64,000 nucleotides of DNA from Ochrobactrum sp. BTU1 (GTDB taxonomy: Bacteria; Pseudomonadota; Alphaproteobacteria; Rhizobiales; Rhizobiaceae): NCBI GenBank assembly GCA_018798825.1, contig CP076354.1:868001-932000 (forward strand), read 5' to 3'. Below the pieces are notes generated by a model. It was not told the DNA's origin and did no database searches. It saw only the letters and a list, made by a program, of their open reading frames with translations. Positions 9,299 to 18,756 of the stretch are shown here, piece after piece; the stretch's first letter is position 1; every line of letters begins with the position of its first letter. A program made the translations under genes and the position numbers.

Positions 9299-10150
9299 GT
9301 GGCTGAATCTGAAGCGAACACAGGCGGAAAAGACGGTGCTAACGTGCCGATGGATGCTTTGTGGCAAGGTGAAGCCGAGCGTGCAGAAAGCGAACCATCG
9401 CTGCTGATCGACGTGCAGGGGTTTGAAGGCCCGCTTGATCTTCTGCTGCATCTGGCCCGCAATCAGCGTGTCGATCTTTCACGGATTTCTGTTCTCGCAC
9501 TTGCCGAGCAGTATCTCGGCTTTGTGGAGCAGGCACAGGCGCTTCGGCTCGAGCTGGCAGCAGACTATCTGGTTATGGCCGCATGGCTGGCTTACCTTAA
9601 ATCCAGATTGCTTATTCCCAAGCAACAGGATGATGATGGTGCCACAGGCGAAGAACTGGTTGCTTCGCTGCAATTTCGTCTGAAGCGCCTCGAAGCGATG
9701 CGGGATGCTTCCGCAAAGCTTGTAAATCGCAACCGCTTGGGCCGTGACGTTTTCGCCCGCGGTATGCCTGAACTGGTCGTCGTCGATCGATCAAGCCAGT
9801 TTGCTGCTTCACTTTATGATCTGTTGACGGCTTATACATCGCAACGCCAGCGACAAGCCGTATCTCATGTGCAGATTGAAAAGCGCGCGGTATGGTCGTT
9901 GAGAGAAGCGCGTGTTGCTCTTGTAAGATTGATGGGAGTGAGCGGGGACTGGGTTTCCCTTGATCGCTTTCTTATTGATTATACGTTGTCTCCACAGGAG
10001 AGAGCGTCAGCCTTGGCAAGCTCATTTGCCGCAAGTCTGGAGCTTGTTCGTGAGGGTAAGCTGGAGGTGCGACAGAACGCGCCTTTCGCGCCAATCTATA
10101 TGCGGGCGTCGGGCGAACTGAATGAACTGGATGAGGGCGACAATGTCTGA
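9299..10150 (+). CDS. scpA: Segregation and condensation protein A
   Basis: This 283-residue kleisin subunit of the Smc-ScpAB condensin-like complex has the ScpA family signature near residue 40 (QGFEGPLDLLLHLARNQ). A helical middle follows (LAEQYLGFVEQAQ, ADYLVMAAWLAYLKSRLL), and a C-terminal winged-helix region would contact the SMC head. The N-terminal 35 residues are a variable extension. The start is GTG at 9299 preceded by GGACGAG. It overlaps scpB by 8 bp, which implies translational coupling and balanced production of the two subunits. The complex acts in chromosome compaction and segregation. Confidence 0.92.
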   Translation: MAESEANTGGKDGANVPMDALWQGEAERAESEPSLLIDVQGFEGPLDLLLHLARNQRVDLSRISVLALAEQYLGFVEQAQALRLELAADYLVMAAWLAYLKSRLLIPKQQDDDGATGEELVASLQFRLKRLEAMRDASAKLVNRNRLGRDVFARGMPELVVVDRSSQFAASLYDLLTAYTSQRQRQAVSHVQIEKRAVWSLREARVALVRLMGVSGDWVSLDRFLIDYTLSPQERASALASSFAASLELVREGKLEVRQNAPFAPIYMRASGELNELDEGDNV

Positions 10151-10853
10151 AGCGGAAGCGGCAATGGATGAATATGAAGACGATGCTCAGCATCCGGCTT
10201 CGTCGCTGACTTTGGCCGAGCTGGCTCGCATGGTTGAAGCAATAATCTTTGCATCATCCGAGCCCGTATCCGAGCGTGCTTTAGCCGAGAGACTGCCGAA
10301 TGCGACTGATCTTTCTGCAGCACTTACTCATCTGCAGAAGGTGTATGAGGGACGTGGTGTGCATCTCGTTCAGGTTGGCACGGCATGGGCTTTTCGCACC
10401 GCTCCTGATCTCGGCTTTCTTATGAGCCGCGAGAGGGTGCAGCAGCGCAAACTTTCGCGCGCTGCCATGGAAGTGCTTGCAATCATTGCATATCATCAGC
10501 CGGTGACGCGCGCGGAACTTGAAGATATTCGCGGTGTGGAAACCTCCAAAGGCACGCTTGATGTGCTGATGGAGACGGGCTGGATCAAATTGCGCGGACG
10601 TCGGCGCACGCCTGGCCGCCCTGTGACTTACGGCACGACGGACACGTTTCTGGATCATTTCGGTCTGCCGGAAATCCGTGATCTGCCTGGATTGGAAGAA
10701 CTGCGTGGGGCAGGGCTGTTGTCTGCCCGCATCCCATCCAGTTTCTCGGTTCCGGTTCCAAATGTTGATCCGGATGAATTGACGGATGAGGAAGAACCAC
10801 TCGAAGATATCGATCTTGAAGGGCTCGGACTGTTAGCACCACGCGGAGATTGA
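10143..10853 (+). CDS. scpB: Segregation and condensation protein B
   Basis: This 236-residue partner of ScpA consists of two winged-helix domains. LARMVEAIIFASSEPVSE opens the first and MEVLAIIAYHQPVTRAE the second. VLMETGWIKLRGRRRTPGRP and the glycine-rich turn YGTTDTFLDHFGL are typical of ScpB. The start at 10143 was chosen because ATGTCTGA gives a tight overlap with the scpA stop; an ATG at 10122 in the same frame would extend the overlap to 29 bp. The C-terminal 35 residues are acidic and rich in Asp and Glu. ScpB dimers stabilise the kleisin bridge of the Smc complex. Confidence 0.92.
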   Translation: MSEAEAAMDEYEDDAQHPASSLTLAELARMVEAIIFASSEPVSERALAERLPNATDLSAALTHLQKVYEGRGVHLVQVGTAWAFRTAPDLGFLMSRERVQQRKLSRAAMEVLAIIAYHQPVTRAELEDIRGVETSKGTLDVLMETGWIKLRGRRRTPGRPVTYGTTDTFLDHFGLPEIRDLPGLEELRGAGLLSARIPSSFSVPVPNVDPDELTDEEEPLEDIDLEGLGLLAPRGD

Positions 10854-10996
10854 TAAGAAAATTGAGCTACAACAAATAAATTCGTTGTATCTTGGTTCAC
10901 AGTCATACTTCTGTTTGAAAGATTTGTTGAAAGCGCTTAAATCGTAATCAGCAATACAGGAATAGGCCGTGCTCTAACGGCGATGAGAGGAATGAA

Positions 10997-11230
10997 ATGG
11001 GTAGCTTTTCTATTTGGCACTGGCTGATCGTTCTCGCGGTTGTGCTGCTTCTGTTTGGCCGTGGCAAAATTCCAGAACTGATGGGTGACGTCGCCAAGGG
11101 CATCAAGAACTTCAAGCAGGGCATGTCTGAAGAAGATGCTGCTAAGGAAGACGCCAAGGCAGATGCACGTACAATTGATGCGCGTGCGGATGAAACCGTC
11201 AACGATGTCAAGAAGACGACAAAGTCCTGA
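10997..11230 (+). CDS. tatA: Sec-independent translocase subunit TatA
   Basis: This 77-residue protein has an N-terminal membrane helix ([15 protein letters not shown], residues 7-21), the [12 protein letters not shown] hinge and amphipathic helix, and a charged tail. That is the TatA layout. TatA oligomers form the transport path for folded twin-arginine substrates. GAGAGGA precedes the ATG. It starts the tatABC set, with 215 bp before tatB; the gap suggests separate adjustment of TatA, which is usually needed in excess. TatA is told from TatB by its short length and the FGRGKIP hinge. Confidence 0.95.
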   Translation: MGSFSIWHWLIVLAVVLLLFGRGKIPELMGDVAKGIKNFKQGMSEEDAAKEDAKADARTIDARADETVNDVKKTTKS

Positions 11231-11445
11231 TGTGATCTAGATGCTGCTGCGTGCAATATGGTGCGCAGCATGTTTTGTCATGACAGCATGATCCCGTGAG
11301 TTGAACGCCGGTTTTCGGGGCCCATCATGCGCAATAATAATAGGTTGATTGCAGGGCTTTCTCACCAGAGATGCATTTGTAATCTGGATTGCGGTTTTCC
11401 GCCGAAAGACGGGACGCGCGCGTCAGAAGCGCGGAGTATCAAATT

Positions 11446-12111
11446 ATGTTCGATATCGGTTGGTCTGAACTGCTGATAATCGCAATCGTGATGATTGTGG
11501 TCGTTGGTCCCAAGGATTTGCCGAAGATGCTCAGAGCTTTCGGTAAGGCGACAGCGCGTATGCGCAGCACCGCCAACGAGTTCCGGCATCAGTTCAACGA
11601 AGCTTTGAAGGAAGCCGAACTTGAAGATGTGAAAAATATCGTTGATGAAGCTCGCAAGCTTGATCCGCGTTCGAAGCTTACTCAGGTTTTCGATCCGATT
11701 CGCAGTGCCGGTGAAGATATTCGTTCCGGTCTCCAGTCCACGACATCAATGTATCCTACTGAGCCTGCAAAGGTTGCCGAGGTGACGACACCTGTCGAAG
11801 CGAATGGTACGACGGTCCCGGTCGAAGCTCCTGCAGAAAAGCCTGCGCCAAAAGCACAGGCAGCCAAGCCTAAAGCCCCGCGCAAGAAGGCCGCTCCAGC
11901 TGTTGAGGCAGAGGTTCCGGCTGCATCCAAGCCTGTCAAAGCTAAGGCAGTGGCTGCAGAACCTAAAGCTGCCGCCAAAGTTGAGCCTGTTGCAAAGGCA
12001 GTGGCTCCGAAGAAAACTGCTTCGGCAAAGCCCGCAACGCCAAAAGCAGCAGTGCCTGCTGCTAAAAAGACCACCAAAAAGACGACTGAAAAGACAGGAA
12101 CCAAAGCGTGA
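11446..12111 (+). CDS. tatB: Sec-independent translocase subunit TatB
   Basis: This 221-residue protein begins MFDIGWSELLIIAIVMIVVV, one membrane helix, followed by the GPKDLPKMLRAFGK hinge and amphipathic helix that mark TatB. TatB joins TatC in the receptor for twin-arginine signal peptides. From about residue 105 the tail is Ala/Pro/Lys-rich low-complexity sequence, longer than in E. coli TatB and of unknown use. The start at 11446 is chosen over the upstream in-frame ATG at 11389 because the TatB helix must be near the N-terminus and GCGGAG lies just upstream. The stop overlaps the tatC start by 4 bp. Confidence 0.94.
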   Translation: MFDIGWSELLIIAIVMIVVVGPKDLPKMLRAFGKATARMRSTANEFRHQFNEALKEAELEDVKNIVDEARKLDPRSKLTQVFDPIRSAGEDIRSGLQSTTSMYPTEPAKVAEVTTPVEANGTTVPVEAPAEKPAPKAQAAKPKAPRKKAAPAVEAEVPAASKPVKAKAVAAEPKAAAKVEPVAKAVAPKKTASAKPATPKAAVPAAKKTTKKTTEKTGTKA

Positions 12112-12944
12112 AACGGGACGAGGACGAAATTGAACAGAGCGCCGCTCCTCTGCTCGAACACCTGATCGAACTGCGCCGCCGCCTGATTTGGGCGATTCTG
12201 GCGTTTTTTGTCGCTTTTGTTATCTGCTTCGCCTTTGCAAAGCATCTCTTCAATATGCTCGTCGTGCCTTACCAGTGGGCTATCGACTGGGCTGGTATGG
12301 ATCGCTCGAAGGCTGAGCTGATTTATACCGCGCCGCAGGAATTCTTCTTCACGCAGGTCAAGGTCGCGATGTTTGGCGGTCTTGTGCTGGCGTTCCCGAT
12401 CATCGCCGCACAGATCTACAAGTTTGTGGCGCCGGGCCTGTATAAGCACGAGCGTATGGCATTTTTGCCGTTCCTTATTGCTTCGCCGATCCTGTTTCTG
12501 ATTGGCGGCGCGCTCGTCTATTTCTTCTTCACGCCGATGGTGATGTGGTTCTTCCTGGCCATGCAGCAAAGTGGCGGCAATGGTGAAGTTCAGATTTCGC
12601 TGCTGCCGAAGGTTTCCGAATATCTGAGCCTCATCATGACGCTCATTTTCGCTTTCGGTCTCGTTTTCCAGCTTCCGGTCGTTACAAGCCTTATGGCACG
12701 CGTTGGCTTGATTACATCAGCGGGCCTGAAAGACAAACGCAAGTATGCAATCGTCATTGCCTTTGTGGTGGCAGCGGTTCTGACACCGCCGGATCCGGCA
12801 AGCCAGATCGGTCTTGCCATACCGACGATCCTTCTCTACGAGATTTCCATCATATTGGCTCGAATGATTGAGAAGCAGCGCGAAGAAGCTAAGGATGAAG
12901 CCGAAGGCGATCCTGATGCTGAAGATAGCGCTCCGACTTCCTGA
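12108..12944 (+). CDS. tatC: Sec-independent translocase subunit TatC
   Basis: This 278-residue polytopic inner-membrane protein has six predicted helices. The conserved N-terminal EHLIELRRRLIW motif recognises the twin-arginine signal. YTAPQEFFFTQVKVAMFGG and FAFGLVFQLPVV are further family blocks. TatC is the core of the Tat receptor. It starts with GTG in a GTGA overlap with tatB, indicating translational coupling. The C-terminal 25 residues are acidic. A hairpin terminator follows 19 bp after the stop. None of the exported proteins elsewhere in this window shows a clear twin-arginine signal. Confidence 0.96.
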   Translation: MKRDEDEIEQSAAPLLEHLIELRRRLIWAILAFFVAFVICFAFAKHLFNMLVVPYQWAIDWAGMDRSKAELIYTAPQEFFFTQVKVAMFGGLVLAFPIIAAQIYKFVAPGLYKHERMAFLPFLIASPILFLIGGALVYFFFTPMVMWFFLAMQQSGGNGEVQISLLPKVSEYLSLIMTLIFAFGLVFQLPVVTSLMARVGLITSAGLKDKRKYAIVIAFVVAAVLTPPDPASQIGLAIPTILLYEISIILARMIEKQREEAKDEAEGDPDAEDSAPTS

Positions 12945-12962
12945 TCCGGACATATGTTAAAC

Positions 12963-12990
12963 AGAGGCTGCGGGATCGCAGCCTCTCTTC
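12963..12990 (+). terminator. Hairpin terminator after tatC
   Basis: A perfect 10-bp stem (12963-12972 with 12977-12986) and a 4-nt loop are followed by a pyrimidine run with several T residues. It lies between tatC and serS and overlaps the serS leader. Confidence 0.65.
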
Positions 12991-13019
12991 TTGTTAAATT
13001 TCATGAAACGGCTTTTCCC

Positions 13020-14303
13020 ATGCTCGATATCAAATGGATTCGCGAAAACCCTGAAGCTCTCGATAAGGCGCTTGCAAAGCGCGGAGCAGGGGCACTCTCG
13101 TCCGAACTGATCGCGCTGGACGAGAAGCGTCGTGAGCACGTCGGTAAAGTTCAGGCCGCGCAGGAACGCCGCAACGCGGCTTCCAAGGAAATCGGCAAAG
13201 CCATGGCCGAGAAGGACGCGGCAACCGCTGAAAAGCTCAAGGCTGAAGTTGGTGAGCTGAAGACCTTTTTGGCTGAAGCTGAGGAAGCAGAACGCCGTCT
13301 GGTCAAGGAACTGAACGACGCGCTTTCGAGCCTGCCAAATGTGCCAGCAGATGATGTGCCGCTTGGCAAGGACGAGGCAGATAATGTCGAAGTCCGCCGC
13401 ATTGGCAATCAGCGTAATTTCTCGTTCCAGCCAAAAGAACATTATGAGCTGGGCGAAGCACTTGGCTACATGGATTTCGAGCGCGCGGCAAAGATCGCCG
13501 GTGCGCGGTTTACGATTCTCAAAGGCCCGCTCGCCCGTCTTGAACGTGCGCTTGGCCAGTTCATGCTTGATCTGCACACCACCGAAAACGGCTATACTGA
13601 AACCATGCCGCCGCTGATGGTGCGCGACGAAGCCGTATATGGCACAGGCCAGCTGCCGAAGTTTTCGGAAGACCTGTTCCGCACCACGGATGGTCGTTGG
13701 TTGATTCCAACAGCAGAAGTGCCGTTGACCAATCTGGTTGCGGACGAGATTGTCGATCTCAAGTCGCTGCCTCAGCGTTATACCGCGCTGACACCTTGCT
13801 TCCGTTCGGAAGCGGGTTCCGCAGGCCGTGACACACGCGGAATGCTGCGCCAGCATCAGTTCATGAAGGTCGAGATGGTTTCTGTCACTGACGCAGACAG
13901 CTCGGCTGCTGAACATGAACGCATGACAGCCTGTGCGGAAGAAGTTCTCAAGCGCCTTGGTCTTCCGTTCCGTACTGTTGTTTTGTGTACGGGTGATATG
14001 GGCTTTGGCGCGCAGAAGACTTACGACATCGAAGTATGGATGCCTGGACAGAACGCTTATCGCGAAATTTCCAGCTGCTCGGTCTGCGGCGACTTCCAGG
14101 GCCGCCGTATGAACGCGCGCTATCGCCCGGAAGGTGAGAAAGCCACGCGTTTTGTTCATACCCTCAACGGTTCAGGTGTTGCTGTTGGTCGCGCTCTGAT
14201 TGCTGTGATGGAAAATTATCAGCAGGAAGACGGCAGCATTCATATTCCTGAAGCATTGCAGCCATACATGGGCGGCCTCACGCGCATTGAGAAAGCCGCG
14301 TGA
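13020..14303 (+). CDS. serS: Seryl-tRNA synthetase
   Basis: This 427-residue class II synthetase charges tRNA-Ser, and tRNA-Sec where present. It has an N-terminal antiparallel coiled-coil arm (about residues 30-100, rich in Ala, Glu and Lys) that grips the long variable arm of tRNA-Ser. Motif 2 is [20 protein letters not shown] and motif 3 is [18 protein letters not shown]. The ATG at 13020 begins [12 protein letters not shown], the family's usual N-terminus. The ribosome site is weak, which may matter because the tatC terminator hairpin lies in its leader. surE starts 37 bp downstream. Confidence 0.97.
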   Translation: MLDIKWIRENPEALDKALAKRGAGALSSELIALDEKRREHVGKVQAAQERRNAASKEIGKAMAEKDAATAEKLKAEVGELKTFLAEAEEAERRLVKELNDALSSLPNVPADDVPLGKDEADNVEVRRIGNQRNFSFQPKEHYELGEALGYMDFERAAKIAGARFTILKGPLARLERALGQFMLDLHTTENGYTETMPPLMVRDEAVYGTGQLPKFSEDLFRTTDGRWLIPTAEVPLTNLVADEIVDLKSLPQRYTALTPCFRSEAGSAGRDTRGMLRQHQFMKVEMVSVTDADSSAAEHERMTACAEEVLKRLGLPFRTVVLCTGDMGFGAQKTYDIEVWMPGQNAYREISSCSVCGDFQGRRMNARYRPEGEKATRFVHTLNGSGVAVGRALIAVMENYQQEDGSIHIPEALQPYMGGLTRIEKAA

Positions 14304-14340
14304 AATAAAACATTAATGACGTGAATGAAGGAGAGACGAC

Positions 14341-15108
14341 GTGCGAATTCTGCTGACGAACGATGATGGTATCCACGCTGAAGGCCTCGCAGTTCTGGAG
14401 CGTATCGCACGCCAGCTCTCCGATGATGTCTGGGTCGTCGCTCCTGAAACTGACCAGAGCGGCCTTGCACACTCGTTGACGCTGTCAGAGCCTCTGCGCC
14501 TGCGCAAGATTGATGATCGTCATTTTGCACTGCGTGGCACGCCGACTGATTGCGTTATCATGGGCGTTCGCCATGTTTTGCCAGAAGCACCGGACCTCAT
14601 CCTGTCGGGTGTAAATTCGGGTGCCAATATGGCTGATGACGTGACCTATTCAGGCACGGTCGCCGGTGCGATGGAAGGCACGCTTCTCGGTGTAAAGGCA
14701 ATCGCGCTGTCGCAGGAATATGACTACGAAGATGGTCGCCGTATTCTGCCTTGGGAAACAGCAGAGGCTCACGCACCTGGGCTTATCAAGAAGCTGGTTG
14801 AAGCTGGTTGGCCAGAAGGCGTCCTGCTCAATCTGAATTTCCCGAATTGCGCACCGGATAAGGTCAAAGGCACACGCGTCACTGCACAGGGCAAGCTGAG
14901 CCACGATGCACGGCTCGATGAGCGCCGCGACGGTCGTGGTTTCCCTTATTTCTGGCTGCAGTTCGGTCGCACCAAGGCAGAAGTCGCCAGCGATAGCGAC
15001 ATTGCCGCAATCCGCGCTGATTACATCTCGGTGACGCCGCTGCATCTCGACCTGACAGCACAGAAGGTTCGCGCTGAATTGAGCAAGACTCTTGGGGTTG
15101 AAGCATGA
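14341..15108 (+). CDS. surE: 5'/3'-nucleotidase SurE
   Basis: This 255-residue metal-dependent nucleoside monophosphatase has the acidic metal site in [14 protein letters not shown] (Asp8-Asp9) and the further ligands in [12 protein letters not shown]. The motif [10 protein letters not shown] is also typical. SurE dephosphorylates 5'- and 3'-nucleotides and is linked to stationary-phase survival. The start is GTG with GGAG 7 bases upstream. The stop overlaps pcm as ATGA. The order surE-pcm-nlpD is the same as in E. coli, where rpoS follows; here no rpoS is found and the next gene faces the other way. Confidence 0.96.
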   Translation: MRILLTNDDGIHAEGLAVLERIARQLSDDVWVVAPETDQSGLAHSLTLSEPLRLRKIDDRHFALRGTPTDCVIMGVRHVLPEAPDLILSGVNSGANMADDVTYSGTVAGAMEGTLLGVKAIALSQEYDYEDGRRILPWETAEAHAPGLIKKLVEAGWPEGVLLNLNFPNCAPDKVKGTRVTAQGKLSHDARLDERRDGRGFPYFWLQFGRTKAEVASDSDIAAIRADYISVTPLHLDLTAQKVRAELSKTLGVEA

Positions 15109-15773
15109 ATCAGGCTGTGTCTGAACGCCCGCAGCTTTCGGACAGGGAGGGATTTGCATCCTTCGTAATGCGTATGAGAGCGCGTGGCATCAATGATGCC
15201 CGCCTCTTTGCGTCAATTGAAGCGACCCCGCGACAGAGCTTCATGGGCTCTTCATGGGCGCATCTTGCTTTCAGCCAGCGCACCGCACCGCTTGATTGCG
15301 GTGAGTATATTGAAGGTATCGACGATCAGGCGCGGGTTATCTCTGCGCTCAATCTGGAAACGGGACACCGTGTTCTGGAAATCGGTACAGGTTCGGGCTT
15401 TACAGCCGCTGTTATGTCTATGCTTTCTGGCCGCGTGACGACGGTTGAACGCTATCGCAAGCTCTGCGACCGTGCCTTGCAGCAATTCGTGACGCTCAAG
15501 CGCGAAAATATCATGGTGAAGCACGCGGATGGTCGCCACGGAATGCCGGGTGGGCCATTCGATCGTATCGTAATCTGGCTGGCCTGTGAGGATATTCCGC
15601 GCCATTTTGTGGAGCTTCTGGCAACCCATGGCGTTCTCGTTGCGCCAGTGGGGCCGGGCGATGGTGTGCAGATGGTAACGCGCATCGCAAAAGTAGGTAG
15701 TCGTTTCGAGCAGGAAAACATTATGCCTGTTCGTTATCAGCCGTTTATCGAGGGCATTTCCTCCGTTTTGTGA
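15105..15773 (+). CDS. pcm: Protein-L-isoaspartate O-methyltransferase
   Basis: This 222-residue SAM-dependent enzyme methylates isoaspartyl residues in aged proteins so they can be repaired. The SAM-binding motif is [14 protein letters not shown], preceded by the PIMT-typical region around [13 protein letters not shown] (the substrate loop, usually rich in Gln and Ser). [17 protein letters not shown] and the C-terminal segment ending [12 protein letters not shown] fit the family. The N-terminal 20 residues are variable. It overlaps surE by 4 bp and is very probably translationally coupled to it. Confidence 0.92.
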   Translation: MNQAVSERPQLSDREGFASFVMRMRARGINDARLFASIEATPRQSFMGSSWAHLAFSQRTAPLDCGEYIEGIDDQARVISALNLETGHRVLEIGTGSGFTAAVMSMLSGRVTTVERYRKLCDRALQQFVTLKRENIMVKHADGRHGMPGGPFDRIVIWLACEDIPRHFVELLATHGVLVAPVGPGDGVQMVTRIAKVGSRFEQENIMPVRYQPFIEGISSVL

Positions 15774-15967
15774 GGAAGTGGCCCGCGTATTTATCCTTTA
15801 AAAGCTCAGGGTTTGTGGAGCATTGCGGGCAATGCCGTGGCACTTTTGTGTGCTTATGGTGTTTAATTGGTGAATATTTTTTCGAAGAAATCTCGATTCT
15901 TAACCAGCGAGTAACATTAACGCGTTTTAATGAGTCCAAGTGAGTTTTAGAGTTGGGCGAGTTGAAC

Positions 15968-17206
15968 ATGCGTTTTCCAATATTGCAGCATACGTCCGAA
16001 CGTCTTCTGCGGAATGCAGCGATCGTTCTCATTGCCGGTTTTGGTGCAGGGTGTAGCGCCGATACGATGCGCTTCACGGATGGTCTTTACACAGGCTCCA
16101 CGTCTAATCAGCGTGTTGTGCAACAACAGCCTGCTGGCGATGTTTACGCATCTGCGCCAGTGGCGGCGGCTCAGCCGGTTTCGAGTGGGTCCGTACAGCG
16201 TAACAGCCTGCCTCCTGTGTCGTCTGCACCGGTCGCTGCTGCTGCAACGCAGGCACAGAATCAGGTTTATCAGGCGCAAAATAATGCCGCCAATCACGTG
16301 AATGGCGCCGTTAACAATGCCGGAACTCAGGTCGCCAGTGCTGCCGGTGCTGCAAATAATGCAGCTGCCAATGCGAAGTCGCAGGTTCTGGGTCAGCTGC
16401 CTGCCACCGCAAATGGCGTTCCTCTGCCTGCCGCAAATCATACTGTTGCTCCTGCTCCAGTCGCGAACGCTGCTCCACAACCTGCCGCAGCTGGTGGTGG
16501 TTACACGGTTAAGTCAGGTGATTCGCTCTTCTCGATTGCGCAGAAGCACAACGTACCGGTTGAACAGTTGAAGCAGGCAAATGGCCTGACAAACGGAGCA
16601 ATCCGCGTCGGTCAGAATCTGGCTATCCCATCGGCAGCAGGTGCGGCAACGCAGGTTGCAGCCGCTGCACCTCAGCCAGTGAAACCTGCAGCTCCTGCAC
16701 CTGTGCAGACCGCTTCGGTTGCTCCTGACGCAGCATCGAACGTCAAGCCTTACACGCCGCCTCAGGCGAGCAACAAGGTCATTGAAGATGCGGAAAAGGA
16801 TCAGTCCGCTGCGCCATCTTCAACCGGTATCTCGCAGATGCGATGGCCAGTTCGCGGTCGCGTTCTCGCAAGCTTCGGTCAGCGTGACGGCACTTCCGTG
16901 AATGATGGCATCGACATTATGGTGCCGGAAGGTACCGCTGTTAAGGCTGCTGAAAACGGCGTCGTTATTTATGCAGGTGACGGTCTGAAAGAATTCGGCC
17001 AGACAGTTCTTATCCGCCACGACAATGGTCTGGTTACGGTTTACGGCCACAACAGCCAGATTCTCGTGCAGCGCGGTCAGAAGGTTCGTCGCGGTGAAGA
17101 TATCGCCAAGTCTGGCATGAGCGGCAACGCAAAGTCGCCAAAGCTACACTTTGAAGTGCGCAAGAACTCTTCGCCGGTCAATCCATCCAAGTATCTGGAA
17201 TCCTGA
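15968..17206 (+). CDS. nlpD: NlpD-like lipoprotein: LysM plus degenerate M23 (LytM) domain
   Basis: This 412-residue secreted protein has a signal segment ending in GFGAGCSAD, a plausible lipobox with Cys at residue 29. A low-complexity Ala/Gln/Asn linker follows, then one LysM domain (YTVKSGDSLFSIAQKHNVP, about residues 175-220), a second linker, and a C-terminal M23 domain (about 295-410). Two zinc-ligand positions are not His: the HxGxD motif reads NDGID and the HxH motif reads KLHFEVR. This is the same degeneracy seen in E. coli NlpD, which activates amidases instead of cutting peptidoglycan. ATG at 15968 is preferred over TTG at 15953. It follows pcm as in E. coli. Confidence 0.87.
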   Translation: MRFPILQHTSERLLRNAAIVLIAGFGAGCSADTMRFTDGLYTGSTSNQRVVQQQPAGDVYASAPVAAAQPVSSGSVQRNSLPPVSSAPVAAAATQAQNQVYQAQNNAANHVNGAVNNAGTQVASAAGAANNAAANAKSQVLGQLPATANGVPLPAANHTVAPAPVANAAPQPAAAGGGYTVKSGDSLFSIAQKHNVPVEQLKQANGLTNGAIRVGQNLAIPSAAGAATQVAAAAPQPVKPAAPAPVQTASVAPDAASNVKPYTPPQASNKVIEDAEKDQSAAPSSTGISQMRWPVRGRVLASFGQRDGTSVNDGIDIMVPEGTAVKAAENGVVIYAGDGLKEFGQTVLIRHDNGLVTVYGHNSQILVQRGQKVRRGEDIAKSGMSGNAKSPKLHFEVRKNSSPVNPSKYLES

Positions 17207-17230
17207 TCGGAATTGGATCATGTAAATAAG

Positions 17231-17258
17231 AAAGGCGGGTCTCGGACCCGCCTTTTTC
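17231..17258 (+). terminator. Intrinsic terminator after nlpD-like gene
   Basis: An 11-bp perfect stem (17231-17241 with 17245-17255; core GGCGGGTC/GACCCGCC) has a 3-nt loop and a run of five T residues. It lies between convergent genes. Confidence 0.88.
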
Positions 17259-17276
17259 TTTATGCTTTCAGTTACT

Positions 17277-17371
17277 GCGGTTCCAGTTTAGAATGAATCC
17301 CTGGACCCGCTTTAACTGTCTGTTTTTACGCATCATCCGACACACAGCCGCTTCGCACTTTTGCTGGAAAA
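17277..17371. repeat. Mosaic intergenic repeat, copy 2
   Basis: It carries GCGGTTCCAG ... GGACCCGCTTTAACTG, then TTTTTACGCATCATCCGAC and CCGCTTCGCACTTTTGCTGG, the middle module of the repeat at 1111-1320. It ends directly at the DUF815 stop codon. Confidence 0.7.
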
Positions 17372-17374
17372 ACC

Positions 17375-18238
17375 TTAAATCGCTTTGCCGAGCCGGCCAG
17401 CGAGATCCTGAATATATTGCCAGGCAACACGGCCTGAGCGATTGCCACGCGTGGTCGACCAGGTCAGCGCCTCAGCGTGCATCGCCTGCGGATCGTAATC
17501 CAGCTTGTAATGCGCGGCATAGCCATCAACCATCGCCAGGTAGTCATCCTGACTGCACTTATGGAAACCAAGCCACAGGCCGAAACGATCGGACAGCGAA
17601 ACCTTTTCTTCAATCGCTTCCGATGGGTTAACGGCAGTCGAGCGCTCGTTATCGATCATATCGCGCGGCATCAGATGACGACGATTGGACGTCGCATAGA
17701 AAATTACGTTGTCTGGACGGCCTTCAACGCCACCTTCAAGTGCAGCTTTCAGCGACTTATAGGACGTGTCGTCGTGATCGAACGAAAGATCATCGCAGAA
17801 CAGAATGAAGCGATAGTCCGTTTCCTTGATGATATTCATCAGGGAGGGCAGGCTGTCGATATCTTCGCGGTGGATTTCAACGAGCTTGAGCGGCAGTTTG
17901 TCGGCCTGTTCGGCGTTGACGCTGGCTTGAGCAGCCTTGACGAGCGATGATTTGCCCATACCGCGCGCGCCCCAGAGCAGGACATTGTTTGCCGGATAAC
18001 CTTTGGCAAAACGGCGGGTATTGTCGACAAGCTGGTCACGCACCAAATCAACGCCACGAATGAGCGCTATATCGACGCGATTAACACGTTTGACCGGATC
18101 AAGTGTCAGTCGCTCCGGTGCCCAGACGAAGCAGTCAGCGGCTTCAAGATCAGGTATGCCTGGTTGCGGTGGTGCAATGCGCTCCAAAGCAGCAATCAGG
18201 CGGTCTAGTTTCTGGCTGAGTATATTTTCGGTGGTCAT
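17375..18238 (-). CDS. DUF815 family AAA+ ATPase
   Basis: This 287-residue P-loop protein has Walker A GARGMGKSS at 90-98 and Walker B RFILFCDDLSFD starting near 143. YATSNRRHLMPRDM then follows as a sensor-1-like segment and SDRFGLWLGF near the C-terminal lid. This is the DUF815 family of DnaA/DnaC-like AAA+ ATPases, whose substrate is unknown. The N-terminus (LSQKLDRLIAALERI) is a short helix. It is convergent with the nlpD-like gene and diverges from yajC. In E. coli rpoS would occupy this place after nlpD. Confidence 0.85.
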   Translation of the reverse strand: MTTENILSQKLDRLIAALERIAPPQPGIPDLEAADCFVWAPERLTLDPVKRVNRVDIALIRGVDLVRDQLVDNTRRFAKGYPANNVLLWGARGMGKSSLVKAAQASVNAEQADKLPLKLVEIHREDIDSLPSLMNIIKETDYRFILFCDDLSFDHDDTSYKSLKAALEGGVEGRPDNVIFYATSNRRHLMPRDMIDNERSTAVNPSEAIEEKVSLSDRFGLWLGFHKCSQDDYLAMVDGYAAHYKLDYDPQAMHAEALTWSTTRGNRSGRVAWQYIQDLAGRLGKAI

Positions 18239-18397
18239 TCCAAGCCCTCAAATAGTGAGGATCAGGGCTTAACATGCCACAGCGGGTGGGAAAAGTGTGC
18301 GACCTTGGCGCAGTAGGGCCTTCGCCGGTTGCAATTGTCGCGCTAACCATTGTAATGCCGTAAAGAATTTGTCTTCGAGACTTCAGAGGAGTTCCTA

Positions 18398-18742
18398 ATG
18401 TTCGTAACACCAGCTTTCGCTCAAGCTTCCGGCGGCGGCGCTATGGGGCCAGATATGCTCATGAGCATTCTGCCTTTCGTCCTGATTTTCGTAATCATGT
18501 ATTTCCTCATCATCCGCCCTCAGCGTACCCAGATGAAGAAGCGTCAGGAAATGCTGGCAGCAGTTCGTCGCGGCGACACGGTTGTGACCGGTGGCGGCAT
18601 CGTCGGTAAGGTCCAGAAGGTCCATGACGACGGCGAACTCGATGTTGAAATCGCTGAAGGCGTTAAGATCCGCGTTCTGCGCAGCGCTCTTTCTGAAGTG
18701 CGCGTTAAGGGCGAACCAGTCGCCGACAACAAGAACAAGTAA
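18398..18742 (+). CDS. yajC: Sec translocase accessory subunit YajC
   Basis: This 114-residue protein has one membrane helix (ILPFVLIFVIMYFLIIRPQR, about residues 23-42) and a soluble basic domain with RRGDTVVTGGGIVGKV, the YajC signature. YajC joins SecD and SecF in the inner membrane to support Sec-dependent export. The ATG follows GAGGAG. It lies 167 bp upstream of the secDF fusion, with a perfect inverted repeat between them. Confidence 0.95.
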   Translation: MFVTPAFAQASGGGAMGPDMLMSILPFVLIFVIMYFLIIRPQRTQMKKRQEMLAAVRRGDTVVTGGGIVGKVQKVHDDGELDVEIAEGVKIRVLRSALSEVRVKGEPVADNKNK

Positions 18743-18756
18743 TTTTTACCAGACTA

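Noticed and set aside
11231..11445. Hairpin-like GCTGC/GCAGC sequence between tatA and tatB as a terminator
   Set aside because: The pairing is imperfect and the T run is interrupted; it is too weak to call.
12957..14159. 400-codon open frame antisense to serS
   Set aside because: Same reasoning: no domain signature and no ribosome site; the sense frame is serS.
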